Numbered from the stretch's first letter, positions 26,424 to 35,745 are shown. The stretch: 64,000 nt of DNA from Paenibacillus sp. Soil787 (GCF_001429545.1 NZ_LMSP01000001.1:747197-811196), one strand, 5' to 3'. Translations and numbers: made by a program. Notes: generated from the letters alone by a model not told the origin.

Positions 26424-26885
26424 TTACAAGCCAAAAATCGCATCAATCACTGGCTTCGTTGTCCCACCTGGATACATCAAATACAGCAAAACATACACCA
26501 AGACGCCCGTAGGCGCCGTAAGCAGCCATACAATCGCCGCGACTCGTCCGATTTTTTTATGTTTTAGAAATTTGTTTTTGTAAGCAAACCATAATGTGAT
26601 TAACCCAAGCACTCCACCCACCGTTGCCAGCGTAATATGGAAGAACAAGAATAAGTGATACGGCAGCTTCAGACTCTCAGGCCCGCCAAATGCCGTATTT
26701 CCTTCAAACAAGGTACGGGACATGTAAATGATGAAAAACGCCAGTGCGAAGATTGCTCCAAGAACCATCAGCTTTTGATGCGTTTCCCGATTTCCTCTTA
26801 CAATATGATACCAGCCGAAACCAACAAATATGGCACTGATAACGATAAACATCGTAGAAATAGTTGGTAAAATGTGCATCTCCAT
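26424..26885 (-). CDS. ctaM: DUF420 family protein, CtaM-type cytochrome oxidase assembly factor
   Basis: A 153-residue membrane protein with four TM segments and conserved histidines (YHLFLFFHITLA around residues 76-87). DUF420 proteins of Bacillus (CtaM/YozB) are needed for heme A-containing oxidases. AGAAAGGAT precedes the ATG. It is the last gene of the cytochrome oxidase cluster, nine bases after ctaG. Confidence 0.85.
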   Translation of the reverse strand: MEMHILPTISTMFIVISAIFVGFGWYHIVRGNRETHQKLMVLGAIFALAFFIIYMSRTLFEGNTAFGGPESLKLPYHLFLFFHITLATVGGVLGLITLWFAYKNKFLKHKKIGRVAAIVWLLTAPTGVLVYVLLYLMYPGGTTKPVIDAIFGL

Positions 26886-26894
26886 AAATCCTTT

Positions 26895-27752
26895 CTAAGC
26901 GCGATTCCAATTCCCGCCTTGGTTATTCAAGCTCTCTTGTGTCTCAACAAGCTCCATATCGTCATCTTCCTTACGCTCTCTACGGTACCATCTGAAGAAA
27001 ATATAGGCAAGTGTAGCTCCATATACCATTTCTTGGATGATTTTCATAATAACGCCTCCAAGTTGTTGATCATCGAGCGGAGACAAATGAGCAAAAGGCA
27101 CAGTAACGTTCGAATACATCTCATAAATGACCGAATCAGCAAATATGATAAGCGCACAGGCAGGTGTCAACAACATACCATTGCCGAAAATATACGCCAA
27201 TTTCTTCAGGTCATTCAAGCGATTGAGCTCCGGAAGTGGACAAAATACAGGGAACCACATCATGAACGCAGTGATCAGAAGCACCGTATGATAACTTACA
27301 AGTAACACATCATTCTTCATCAAACCGTCCATAATAAAAGGCATGTGATAGATGGAGAATAACATATTGAACAAAAACAGCGCGATCAGCGGACGTGTGA
27401 AAAATGAAAATGTGCCGCGGAATACACGATTTTGCATAAAGAGACGGAGCACCCAAGCAGGCGTACCTAACCATATAAATATAGGAACAATTAAATAAAC
27501 AATCGTTTGCTGCAGCATATGCGCACTGAACAAATAATGATGACCGATGTAGTTAATCGGACTCCCTTGTCCTATGTAGAACAGGGCGAGCCCTGTATAG
27601 AAACATAGCTTCTGCTTAACCGAAACTGGCTCGGCATCTGCGAAATTCCCATTCCCCTTAGCGACAAATCGACTATAGACATATCCGACAACGACGACCA
27701 CCAACAGTGTAACAGGATTCCACAAATCGAAAAATCCACCAATTTGGCTCAT
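26895..27752 (-). CDS. ctaG: Cytochrome c oxidase assembly factor CtaG (caa3 type)
   Basis: A 285-residue membrane protein with about seven TM segments, matching the caa3-type CtaG family. Recognisable stretches include HHYLFSAHMLQQ and FFTRPLIALFLFN. In B. subtilis CtaG is needed to form the CuB centre in CtaD. It follows ctaF but is separated from it by a hairpin terminator. CtaG-CtaM are probably expressed by read-through or from a weak own promoter. Confidence 0.9.
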   Translation of the reverse strand: MSQIGGFFDLWNPVTLLVVVVVGYVYSRFVAKGNGNFADAEPVSVKQKLCFYTGLALFYIGQGSPINYIGHHYLFSAHMLQQTIVYLIVPIFIWLGTPAWVLRLFMQNRVFRGTFSFFTRPLIALFLFNMLFSIYHMPFIMDGLMKNDVLLVSYHTVLLITAFMMWFPVFCPLPELNRLNDLKKLAYIFGNGMLLTPACALIIFADSVIYEMYSNVTVPFAHLSPLDDQQLGGVIMKIIQEMVYGATLAYIFFRWYRRERKEDDDMELVETQESLNNQGGNWNRA

Positions 27753-27776
27753 AGCTAATCTCTATCTCCTTTCTGC

Positions 27777-27817
27777 TAAAAAAAGAGGAGGCACTTTGTC
27801 TAGACAAAGTTGCCTCT
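27777..27817 (-). terminator. Terminator between ctaF and ctaG
   Basis: GAGGCAACTTTGTC / GACAAAGTGCCTC with a tight loop, then CTCTTTTTTT on the minus strand. It would lower assembly-factor expression relative to the structural subunits. Confidence 0.85.
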
Positions 27818-27827
27818 TCCTGATGGC

Positions 27828-28145
27828 TTACCACCACATCCAATATACGGCTGTAACAACACCAGTCAGAGCTACGAAAGCTCCTGCCCCGATAAATATT
27901 AGCGGGAATAAGTGTCCTCTTTCTTTGGCATGCATCCAGAACAGAAGCTGGATCAAAGCTTGCACAAGTGCCAAAGTAACGATAAAGATTAAAATAAAGG
28001 AACGATCCAAGTCTCCGTAAAGAACGACAGCGAAAGCCAACATCGTGAGAAGAATCGAGATAATGTAAGACAAGTAATGGTTCAATGGTGATTCATGCTT
28101 AACTCGTTTGCTAGGTGCGTGTGTATCATGAGAATTGCTGCTCAT
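27828..28145 (-). CDS. ctaF: Cytochrome c oxidase subunit IV
   Basis: A 105-residue small membrane subunit with three TM segments and the typical WMHAKERGHLFP stretch. It starts one base after the ctaE stop. It stabilises the caa3 complex and has no redox centre. Confidence 0.9.
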   Translation of the reverse strand: MSSNSHDTHAPSKRVKHESPLNHYLSYIISILLTMLAFAVVLYGDLDRSFILIFIVTLALVQALIQLLFWMHAKERGHLFPLIFIGAGAFVALTGVVTAVYWMWW

Positions 28146-28146
28146 C

Positions 28147-28761
28147 TTAGTGACCCACCTTCCCCATCAGGTAAACGACTGTGAAGATAAATACCCAGAC
28201 TAAGTCAATAAAGTGCCAATACAAGGCTGCTACATAAAACTTAGGTGCTGTAACAACCGTAAGACCTTTTTTGAGTCCTTGCAAAACCAACAGCGTAATC
28301 CAGCAAACACCGAATGCTACGTGAGCTCCATGGAACCCGACTAAAGTATAGAACGAAGTAGAGAAAGCACTTGTTGTGAACTTGTGACCTTCGTGCACAT
28401 AAGCAACAAACTCAGTAATTTCAAGCCCTAAGAAGGTAAGGCCGAACAAAACAGTAACAACAAGCCATCCAAGCAATTGACCAAGCTTTTGTCTATGCAT
28501 CGCAATAATCGCGAATACACTAGTCAAACTCGATGTTAAGAGGATAAAAGTGGACCAGCCCACTGTTTTAAGATCGAAAAGTTCTTCCGCTGTAGGACCA
28601 TCTGGAACCGAGTTGCGAAGCGCAATGTAGGTTGCGAATAAACAACCGAACAATACAACCTCGGCACCAAGGAATAACCAAAATCCGAGGACTTTATTTT
28701 TCCCTTCGAGGGTAGCCGTTTCCGGATTTGCAGGCAGTGCGCCCGTATGATGAGTACTCAT
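28147..28761 (-). CDS. ctaE: Cytochrome c oxidase subunit III
   Basis: A 204-residue protein with five TM segments, the usual length for the caa3-type subunit III. Typical stretches are GFWLFLGAEVVLFGCLFATY and the last segment YWHFIDLVWVFIFTVVYL. The ATG overlaps the ctaD stop by four bases, so translation is coupled. Confidence 0.93.
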   Translation of the reverse strand: MSTHHTGALPANPETATLEGKNKVLGFWLFLGAEVVLFGCLFATYIALRNSVPDGPTAEELFDLKTVGWSTFILLTSSLTSVFAIIAMHRQKLGQLLGWLVVTVLFGLTFLGLEITEFVAYVHEGHKFTTSAFSTSFYTLVGFHGAHVAFGVCWITLLVLQGLKKGLTVVTAPKFYVAALYWHFIDLVWVFIFTVVYLMGKVGH

Positions 28762-30629
28762 GCCTTTACCCCCTTGTCATCTTCAAGCTCTTCCGGTTCA
28801 ATATGCCAACCATGATCGTCATATACGGAACGCAAGAACATTGCAATAAATGTAACAATGATACCCGCGGCAGCTACATAGTAGTTTCGGTACATAAAAC
28901 CAAATCCTGCAATGAACAAACCAGCGGACATAACAAGCGGCAATATAGATGCGGAAGGCATATGAATCGAACCAACTGGTTCTGCCGGAGTCATCTCTTT
29001 ATTACCCGCCATTTTTTCTTTCCAGAATGCATCTAATCCGCGAACAAGCGGTGTTTGTTTAAAATTATACTCAGGTGCAGGTGAAGGAATCGTCCACTCC
29101 AATGTACGTCCATCCCATGGATCTGAAGGGGCCGTAACTGGTTTTCTTTGTGTTGTAATAATGTTGATCAGGAATACCAATGTACCGATACCCATCAAGA
29201 ACGCGCCTACCGTTGATACGAAGTTACCCACTTCGAGTTCATGTCCAGGTTGGTACGTAAAGACACGACGCGGCATTCCCATGAGTCCCAAGAAATGCTG
29301 AGGGAAGAATGTTAAATGGAAGCCGATGAAGAACAACCAGAAATGCAGTTTGCCCATTCCTTCGTTCAGCATACGTCCGAACATTTTTGGCCACCAGTAG
29401 TAAAGACCCGCGAACAAGCCAAGCACTAGACCACCAACGATAACATAGTGAAAGTGTGCAACAACGAAATACGTATCATGATACTGGAAGTCTGCTGCTG
29501 GTATCGCAAGCATAACCCCTGTCGTTCCACCCATTACGAATGTTGGGATAAAGGCTGTTGCGAAAATATTCGCTGTTGTGAAGCGAATTTGTCCGCCCCA
29601 AAGTGTGAATAACCAGTTAAAGATCTTTACGCCAGTTGGAACTGCAATCGCCATAGTAGCAATCGCGAAGATGGAATTGGCTACAGGACCTAAACCTGCT
29701 GTAAACATATGGTGAACCCAAACCATGAAGCCTAGGAAACCAATCAAAACTGTTGCAAATACCATGGAGCTGTATCCGAAAAGACGTTTTTTCGAGAAAG
29801 TCGAAACGATCTCAGAAATAATACCGAAAGCTGGAAGAATCAAAATGTAAACTTCGGGATGCCCAAAAATCCAAAATAAATGCTCCCATAGTACATTGTT
29901 ACCGCCTCTGGCTGCATCAAAGAATGCACCTCCGAAGATACGGTCAAACATAAGCTCAACAAGGGCAACCGTAATCGCTGGGAATGCAAGTACGATCAAA
30001 CCAGAAGTAACGAAAGCAGACCATGTGAACATCGGCATACGCATATACGTAAGACCTGGTGCACGCATGTTAATAATCGTAACGAGGAAGTTAATCCCCC
30101 CGATTAAAGTACCGATTCCTGCAATTTGTAACCCTAGTACGTAGAAATCAGTACCTTGCAGGTTGTTTTGAAGTGTTTGTCCCCAACCGGTGTCCGTTAT
30201 CGAGGATAATGGAGCATACCCCGTCCAACCGGCATCAGGTGCACCACCCAAGAACCAACTCGTGTTCATTAATACGCCACCTGCGATGAACAACCAGAGA
30301 CCAAGTGCGTTAACGAAAGGGAACGCAACGTCCCTTGCACCAATTTGTAGAGGAACGATGGCATTCATGAATGCGAAGATGACCGGCATAGCCGCAAAGA
30401 AAATCATCGTTGTTCCGTGCATCGTAGTTAATTGGTTAAATGAATCGCCGATAAAAATGTGTTGATCGGGATAAGCGAGTTGAATCCGAATCAAGAGAGC
30501 TTCAAGTCCTCCTACGAGGAAGAAGAAGCCGCCCGCTATTAAGTACAGGATACCGATTTTCTTATGATCGACTGTTGTAAGCCAATCCATCAGACCGGTA
30601 TGTTTTTTTACTGGATGAGAGTGAGCCAA
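28758..30629 (-). CDS. ctaD: Cytochrome c oxidase subunit I
   Basis: A 623-residue catalytic subunit of the caa3 oxidase in the cell membrane, reducing O2 at the heme a3-CuB centre and pumping protons. Twelve or more TM segments. The FGHPEVYILILP motif carries the CuB His and its cross-linked Tyr; the CuB histidine pair is in VHHMFTAG; the heme ligands are in HFHYVIVGG. The start is TTG at 30629 (AHSHPVKK), nine bases after AAAGGAGG; no suitable ATG is nearby. It follows ctaC after 27 bases. Confidence 0.96.
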   Translation of the reverse strand: MAHSHPVKKHTGLMDWLTTVDHKKIGILYLIAGGFFFLVGGLEALLIRIQLAYPDQHIFIGDSFNQLTTMHGTTMIFFAAMPVIFAFMNAIVPLQIGARDVAFPFVNALGLWLFIAGGVLMNTSWFLGGAPDAGWTGYAPLSSITDTGWGQTLQNNLQGTDFYVLGLQIAGIGTLIGGINFLVTIINMRAPGLTYMRMPMFTWSAFVTSGLIVLAFPAITVALVELMFDRIFGGAFFDAARGGNNVLWEHLFWIFGHPEVYILILPAFGIISEIVSTFSKKRLFGYSSMVFATVLIGFLGFMVWVHHMFTAGLGPVANSIFAIATMAIAVPTGVKIFNWLFTLWGGQIRFTTANIFATAFIPTFVMGGTTGVMLAIPAADFQYHDTYFVVAHFHYVIVGGLVLGLFAGLYYWWPKMFGRMLNEGMGKLHFWLFFIGFHLTFFPQHFLGLMGMPRRVFTYQPGHELEVGNFVSTVGAFLMGIGTLVFLINIITTQRKPVTAPSDPWDGRTLEWTIPSPAPEYNFKQTPLVRGLDAFWKEKMAGNKEMTPAEPVGSIHMPSASILPLVMSAGLFIAGFGFMYRNYYVAAAGIIVTFIAMFLRSVYDDHGWHIEPEELEDDKGVKA

Positions 30630-30656
30630 CGTATTAACCTCCTTTACCTGAGAAGT

Positions 30657-31673
30657 TTATTTCAAAGTCTGTAAGTACTGAACAATATCTTTAATTTGAC
30701 CGTCATCAAGCTTACCGCCTGCTTCTTTACCAAAAGCCGGCATTTTGTTGCCCGGTTTTTGTTCTTGCGGATTATGTATCCACAATGCCATTTTCTCAGG
30801 AGTGTGTTCCAGAATTCCGGCAAGTGTATCGCGATCAGCGAAACCTTTAAGGTTAGGAGCAACACCAGGACCGTTTGCATTAACAGCGTGACAAGACATA
30901 CAATTTTCTTTGAAAAGCTCTTCACCCTTTTGTGCAGTTGCCGGCACAGTAGCAGGAGCTTTCATTTTCGCGACCCAAGCATTGAAATCGGCTTCAGATT
31001 TCGCTTGAACGGTAAAGTTCATCAAGGCATGCGAGGCTCCACAAAGCTCTGTACATCTTCCTTGGAAGGTTGCGATTTCGTCAGCTTTAAGATAAAGCGT
31101 ATTATGGATTCCTGGATTTGTATCCACTTTACCACCTAGGGATGGTACCCAGAAGGCATGAGCCACATCAGCTGAAACAAGATCGAATGCAATAATTTTA
31201 TCCTTAGGTACGACAAGCTCTTGAGCTGTAGCGATGCCTAAATCGGGATATTCAAACTGCCACCAGAATTGATGTGCAGTTACTTTGACATGAACCGCAT
31301 CTTTGTCCTTATTGTAATTCGTTGAATGCTTAAACGTGTAGGACACTGTCGGCACCGCAAGTACTAACAGAAGAAGAATCGGAACGACTGTCCAGATAAT
31401 CTCAAGCACGTGGCTACCTTCAACTTGCTTAGGTATGCTATTATCACCTTCACGCTTACGAAAGCGAATTAATACATACACATAAATCGCAAATACGACA
31501 ATTACGACAAAAACCATGATAAAGAGACTTAATTTCATTAAATAAAGCTGCTCGGTTGCCACAGGACCTTTTGGCACTAAAGCAGACAAGGTTGGGTCTC
31601 CACACCCGGTTAGCAAGAACGTCATTGCCGCTAAAAGGGGCACCAGACGCCATAACTTTTTCAATCGACTCAT
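30657..31673 (-). CDS. ctaC: Cytochrome c oxidase subunit II with fused cytochrome c domain
   Basis: A 338-residue lipoprotein: the signal sequence ends in lipobox LLTGC, then two TM segments (about 40-65 and 85-110). A CuA cupredoxin domain has Cys207, Cys211, His215 and Met218 in CTELCGASHALM. A C-terminal cytochrome c domain has heme motif CMSCH at 258-262. The fused heme domain defines the caa3 type. It is the first gene of the ctaC-D-E-F operon. The 275 bases upstream to the divergent lipoprotein gene hold the promoter, with no clear hairpin. Confidence 0.96.
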   Translation of the reverse strand: MSRLKKLWRLVPLLAAMTFLLTGCGDPTLSALVPKGPVATEQLYLMKLSLFIMVFVVIVVFAIYVYVLIRFRKREGDNSIPKQVEGSHVLEIIWTVVPILLLLVLAVPTVSYTFKHSTNYNKDKDAVHVKVTAHQFWWQFEYPDLGIATAQELVVPKDKIIAFDLVSADVAHAFWVPSLGGKVDTNPGIHNTLYLKADEIATFQGRCTELCGASHALMNFTVQAKSEADFNAWVAKMKAPATVPATAQKGEELFKENCMSCHAVNANGPGVAPNLKGFADRDTLAGILEHTPEKMALWIHNPQEQKPGNKMPAFGKEAGGKLDDGQIKDIVQYLQTLK

Positions 31674-31951
31674 TGTATCAACCCCACTTTTAAAACAATA
31701 TTTTTACCACGAAGGCCATGCCCATGTCAATTCACTTTATTAACTATAAATTCGTGAAAAGTTTTTGTCAATCGCTGGAGGGAAGTTCACAAATTGTTCT
31801 TAAACCGCTCTGTAGCGATATATTTTCCCTCCATGGTTATTTCCATACACCCGCCTCTTTATGCATAAAAGCCTTTATTTGAGATCACGAATAAAAGCGC
31901 AGAAACATCCCATCCTATGAACATTACAACGTATATGGGAGGTCTCTTTTG

Positions 31952-32632
31952 ATGCTCAGGAAGTTAGGTTTTCCGATTTGTGGAATGATATTCCTCCTGC
32001 TCACATTATCCGGTTGTGGAGAGAATGGAAGAGAATATGGGAAAAGTCCCGACCACACGAATTTTGGCGCCCCTGTCGAAAAAACAGAGGAAACCGAAAG
32101 AGCTTATCAAACCCAACAGCTCTATGGTCCAGTTACGCACAACAATGCAAAGCTGGAATACAGCCAATTTCTATCCAATCAATTACATGCTATGAATGGG
32201 GTAAATACAGCCATCGTCATGACTACGGATCAAAATGCTTACGTCGCTCTAATGATTGACAGCAGTGCTGTTGGTACCAAGGGTTCCACCAGAGAGACGA
32301 ATAATCAGGGGACTAACAAAGGCTTTTATAACGATCATGCGCCATTCAATGACACCATGCCGTCCAATGATTTAAACAATGGCTTCAATAGTTATGAAAC
32401 TGCCGTGCACCACGATATGCTTTCTCATCGATTCAAACAAGCTATGGCCGAGAAAATTCGTACGCTGCAGCCTAACATCATGGATGTATACATTTCAGCA
32501 AACCGTGATTTCCTTAATAAGATGAACAACTACGCCCAAGAAAGCTGGAAAGGCCATTCTCTGACGCCGTTATTAACGGATTTCAATCAAACGGTTACTC
32601 GCGTTTTCGGCACTGCGCAAGTATTGCCTTAA
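31952..32632 (+). CDS. YhcN/YlaJ-family sporulation lipoprotein
   Basis: A 226-residue lipoprotein: signal sequence followed by lipobox LTLSGC (Cys at about 22). The C-terminal half has the YhcN/YlaJ pattern (YVALMIDSS, HRFKQAMAEKIRTLQPNIMDVYISANRDF). Such proteins are found in forespore membranes and the spore coat region of Bacillales. ATG at 31952 is preferred to TTG at 31949 because GGGAGGT then lies seven bases upstream. It is divergent from ctaC. Confidence 0.88.
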   Translation: MLRKLGFPICGMIFLLLTLSGCGENGREYGKSPDHTNFGAPVEKTEETERAYQTQQLYGPVTHNNAKLEYSQFLSNQLHAMNGVNTAIVMTTDQNAYVALMIDSSAVGTKGSTRETNNQGTNKGFYNDHAPFNDTMPSNDLNNGFNSYETAVHHDMLSHRFKQAMAEKIRTLQPNIMDVYISANRDFLNKMNNYAQESWKGHSLTPLLTDFNQTVTRVFGTAQVLP

Positions 32633-32760
32633 CAATAATGTAGAAGCAAACTACTTGAATTCATGAAAATTCCTTCTATATAAAGTAGTAATTACACTGC
32701 TTGTTGGTCGGCTCCTGTTTTCATTTGTCTGGCATTCCTGTACAATGAGGGAATCGTCTT

Positions 32761-32804
32761 TAACAAGGAGAGACTCTGGTCAATGACCAAAGTCCCATAT
32801 TAGC
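32761..32804. repeat. R3 repeat, copy 1
   Basis: GGAGAGACT, then CTCTGGTC-AAT-GACCAAAG (32774-32792), then CCCATATTAG. The same block recurs at 62709-62755 with a perfect CTTTGGTC-CAC-GACCAAAG palindrome. This copy sits in the 5' leader of the DEAD-box helicase gene, ending about 28 bases before its start. Confidence 0.65.
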
Positions 32805-32831
32805 AGGAAAAAGGGAGCTGGCCAATTTACC

Positions 32832-34874
32832 ATGTCAAACGGATTTGCCTCATTAGGAATTAGAGAAAGTCTTGTCAACGTTTTACAATCTGGAGGAGTC
32901 GTAGAACCGACCCCCATTCAAAAAGAAGCGATTCCTGTTTTATTAAAAGGTACAGATGTTATCGCACAAGCCCAAACAGGTACAGGTAAAACCCTTGCCT
33001 TCGTACTTCCTATATTAGAAACAATTGATGTAGAAAGCCCAGATGTCCAAGCACTTATATTGACACCGACACGTGAATTAGCTATTCAAATTAGCAACGA
33101 GCTGAAAATCCTCGTCCCAGTTACAGGAGCAAAGGTTTTGGCCGCATATGGCGGGCAAGATGTAGAAAAGCAGCTTAGAAAGCTACAAGGCAACATACAT
33201 ATAGTAGTAGGGACACCGGGAAGATTGCTTGATCACCTTCGCCGCGGTTCTATCAACTTCTATAAATTGAAAATACTTGTATTAGATGAAGCCGATCAAA
33301 TGCTGCATATGGGCTTCCTTCATGAAGTGAAGGATATCATTGCCCAAACGTCGCCTTATCGTCAAACGCTCCTCTTCTCTGCAACTATGCCTGAGCAGGT
33401 CGTAAACCTATCCAAAGCTTATATGAAAGAAGCTAAGGAAATTAAAATTCAAAGTAAACAAGTGACTTTGACAGAAATTAAACAAGTCCTTGTTCCAACG
33501 ACAGATCGAGACAAGCAAGATGCTTTGATCGCAGCCATTAAAGAATATAAGCCATATCTTGCGATGATTTTCTGTCGGACGAAAGCTAAGGCTATAGCGC
33601 TCAATGAGGTTTTGCAGGAAATCGGCTTAATGTCGGATGAGCTTCACGGTGATTTGTCTCAAGCGAAGCGCGAGCAAGTCATGAAGCGTTTCAGAGACGG
33701 GCGAATCGAACTTTTGGTTGCAACGGATATCGCAGCTCGCGGCTTAGATGTTGAAGGCGTCACTCATATTTTCAATTATGATGTCCCGCAAGATGCCGAG
33801 AGCTACATTCACCGTATTGGCCGAACTGGCCGTGCTGGTGAATCGGGTGTAGCTGTTACTTTTGCTACACAGCGAGATATGCCTACCATTGAATTAATCG
33901 AAAAAGGGATTCGGATGTCCTTGAGAAGTCCGGAACAGCAGCAAAGACGTGTTCGTTCCAACTCTGAGGAATATGTAGACACGGATGGCCGAGGTTCCGC
34001 GCGCAGAAGCAGCGCCGGCCAATCACGCGGGGGCCGTAATGAAAGAAACAGTGCAGCCAGCGGACGCAGCGGAAGATCAGGCGCTCGTGAAGCTAGCCGT
34101 GGCGGTCGAGACAACGTTCAATATGGAACTAGAAGTTCGTCCTCTAGAGGCGATAAATTCGGTTCGCGAACCGCAGCACCTGGAAGTGCACGTACGGGCC
34201 CACGTCCTGAGAAGGTTAACTCGGAACGTAATCCGAACACATGGGGACGCGCTGAGAGTAAGGAGCGCCCAGCAGCGACGAATGCTGGGCCAGGTCGCGG
34301 TGACAACATGAACGCAGCTAAAGCACGCGTCACTAAGTCATGGAGCGGCGGAAATGCAGCTGAACGAGCACCTCGCGCTGAAGGTCGCGGTGAAGGTACA
34401 GAGCGGAGACGTTCTGCTCCTCATGGCGATAAGTCTTACTCGCCATATAATAAGTATGCCGGCACGGGCCGTGACGACGCAGCAAGCGCGTCACGTACGA
34501 TTCGCGGCGGCAAAGGCCGTGGCGACAGTGCGGAGCGCGGAGCTCGCGGGGCAGCAGCGCCGCGGGGCGAGGGCTTTGGAGCCCGTGGCGGAGCGCCGCG
34601 GGGTGAAGGCTTTGGAGCCCGTGGCGGAGCGCCACGGGGTGACAGACCGAACGCTCCGCGGGGCGGGCAAGCTGGCGGCGAACGCGGCGGCCAGGCACGC
34701 GGGCGCGGCGACAGTGCCGAGCGTGGAGCACGCGGCAGTGCGCCTCGCGGTGACAGCTTCGGGGCTCGTGGCGGAGCGCCGCGGGGCGACAGATCCAGCT
34801 CGCCTCGCGGCGGTCAATCAGGCGGTTCCCGCGGCAGTGCACCTCGCGGTGGTGGGCGTGGCGGAAAGCGTTAG
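32832..34874 (+). CDS. DEAD-box RNA helicase with long RGG-type tail (CshA class)
   Basis: 680 residues. The helicase core (1-about 360) is complete: Q motif (EPTPIQKEA), motif I AQTGTGKT (47-54), PTREL, DEAD at 152-155, SAT, and HRIGRTGRAG. Residues about 365-680 form a disordered Arg/Gly/Ser/Ala-rich tail. Near the end are repeated GFGARGGAPRGE units, typical of RNA-binding RGG regions. It should remodel RNA or ribosome intermediates in the cytoplasm. The tail DNA is repetitive and GC-rich, which opens long shadow frames on both strands. The ribosome binding site AGGGAG lies 14 bases before the ATG, rather far. Confidence 0.94.
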   Translation: MSNGFASLGIRESLVNVLQSGGVVEPTPIQKEAIPVLLKGTDVIAQAQTGTGKTLAFVLPILETIDVESPDVQALILTPTRELAIQISNELKILVPVTGAKVLAAYGGQDVEKQLRKLQGNIHIVVGTPGRLLDHLRRGSINFYKLKILVLDEADQMLHMGFLHEVKDIIAQTSPYRQTLLFSATMPEQVVNLSKAYMKEAKEIKIQSKQVTLTEIKQVLVPTTDRDKQDALIAAIKEYKPYLAMIFCRTKAKAIALNEVLQEIGLMSDELHGDLSQAKREQVMKRFRDGRIELLVATDIAARGLDVEGVTHIFNYDVPQDAESYIHRIGRTGRAGESGVAVTFATQRDMPTIELIEKGIRMSLRSPEQQQRRVRSNSEEYVDTDGRGSARRSSAGQSRGGRNERNSAASGRSGRSGAREASRGGRDNVQYGTRSSSSRGDKFGSRTAAPGSARTGPRPEKVNSERNPNTWGRAESKERPAATNAGPGRGDNMNAAKARVTKSWSGGNAAERAPRAEGRGEGTERRRSAPHGDKSYSPYNKYAGTGRDDAASASRTIRGGKGRGDSAERGARGAAAPRGEGFGARGGAPRGEGFGARGGAPRGDRPNAPRGGQAGGERGGQARGRGDSAERGARGSAPRGDSFGARGGAPRGDRSSSPRGGQSGGSRGSAPRGGGRGGKR

Positions 34875-35030
34875 GAAAAAAGCGCTTTCCAAGCAAGACT
34901 TTACCGAATAACCCGAACGTTGTAAAATATAAATACGGTTGCAAGTGATCCTACTAATCAAAAATCGTTTCATACCGTTGCACGCACGTAGGATTTACCC
35001 CCCACAATTCCCATTAAGGAGGTATGTTCC

Positions 35031-35618
35031 ATGTACGCATTAAAGGACAAGGAAATGATTTTTGTATTCACCGGTCCTCACGGTGCTGGTCGTAAGACGG
35101 TCGCGGAAATGTCAGGCTCTACGCTCGGCATGAAGCAAGTCATCTCTTATACCACCAGACCTCCGAAGGCTACCGAAGAAGATGGTCAAGATTATCACTT
35201 TATCTCTCCTGCTGAGTTTGTTAAAGCGCAAGCTGCTGATGAATTCATTGAGGTTAGTACAGTTAATGACCATTTGTATGGCATCAAAAGTGCAGATATT
35301 GAACACATGTTCGAGCTCAGCGGAAGCATTTATTTAATCTTGAACCGCTTTGGCGCCGAAACCCTCAAAAAGATTTACGGAGATCACGTAGTCCTTATCT
35401 TCATTCATGCCGGGCGTGATAAACTTGAACAACGGATGAAAGAAAGCGGAGATTCTGAAGAACTCATTTCAAAGTATCTCTCTTATTACGAAGAGGAATT
35501 AGCTTTCCGTGACCAATGTGATCATGTGTTTGAGAATGTTGATCTAGCGCATACCGTGTTTGATTTAACGAAAACGTTGGATCAGTACTTAAATCGCAAT
35601 TTAGTTGATTTAGATTAA
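35031..35618 (+). CDS. Guanylate kinase-like protein with altered P-loop
   Basis: 195 residues with the guanylate kinase fold order: P-loop region (15-23), GMP-binding ISYTTRPPKATEEDGQDYHF, and a C-terminal lid. The P-loop reads GPHGAGRKT instead of the canonical GPSGVGKGT, so the usual Walker Lys position is Arg21. The same GRKT form is seen in eukaryotic MAGUK guanylate-kinase-like domains, which have lost most catalysis. It may be a non-canonical kinase or a GMP-sensing protein; the housekeeping gmk is expected elsewhere. AAGGAGG lies seven bases before the ATG. Confidence 0.75.
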   Translation: MYALKDKEMIFVFTGPHGAGRKTVAEMSGSTLGMKQVISYTTRPPKATEEDGQDYHFISPAEFVKAQAADEFIEVSTVNDHLYGIKSADIEHMFELSGSIYLILNRFGAETLKKIYGDHVVLIFIHAGRDKLEQRMKESGDSEELISKYLSYYEEELAFRDQCDHVFENVDLAHTVFDLTKTLDQYLNRNLVDLD

Positions 35619-35653
35619 ATAACAGACCTGGACGGAACTTCGTCCGGGTCCAG

Positions 35654-35745
35654 TAGATAAGAAAGTATAAGTTTTATACTTTTGCTTCGCATCTACCTTG
35701 ACAAACGCGCTCGTCCCTGAAGGACGACGGAGTCGTTTATCCTTG
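35654..35745 (-). repeat. R2 two-hairpin element, copy A
   Basis: Contains AAAGTATAA-GTT-TTATACTTT and the second hairpin built from TCGTCC and GGACGA inside AAACG/CGTTT arms. It lies 36 bases after the stop of the guanylate-kinase-like gene, just beyond a GC-rich hairpin (CTGGAC...GTCCAG). Its orientation is opposite to copies B-E. Confidence 0.85.

Noticed and set aside
34333-34944. 203-codon minus-strand and 185-codon plus-strand frames over the helicase tail
   Set aside because: Long open frames caused by GC-rich Arg/Gly repeats; no start signals; the helicase frame continues intact through the region.
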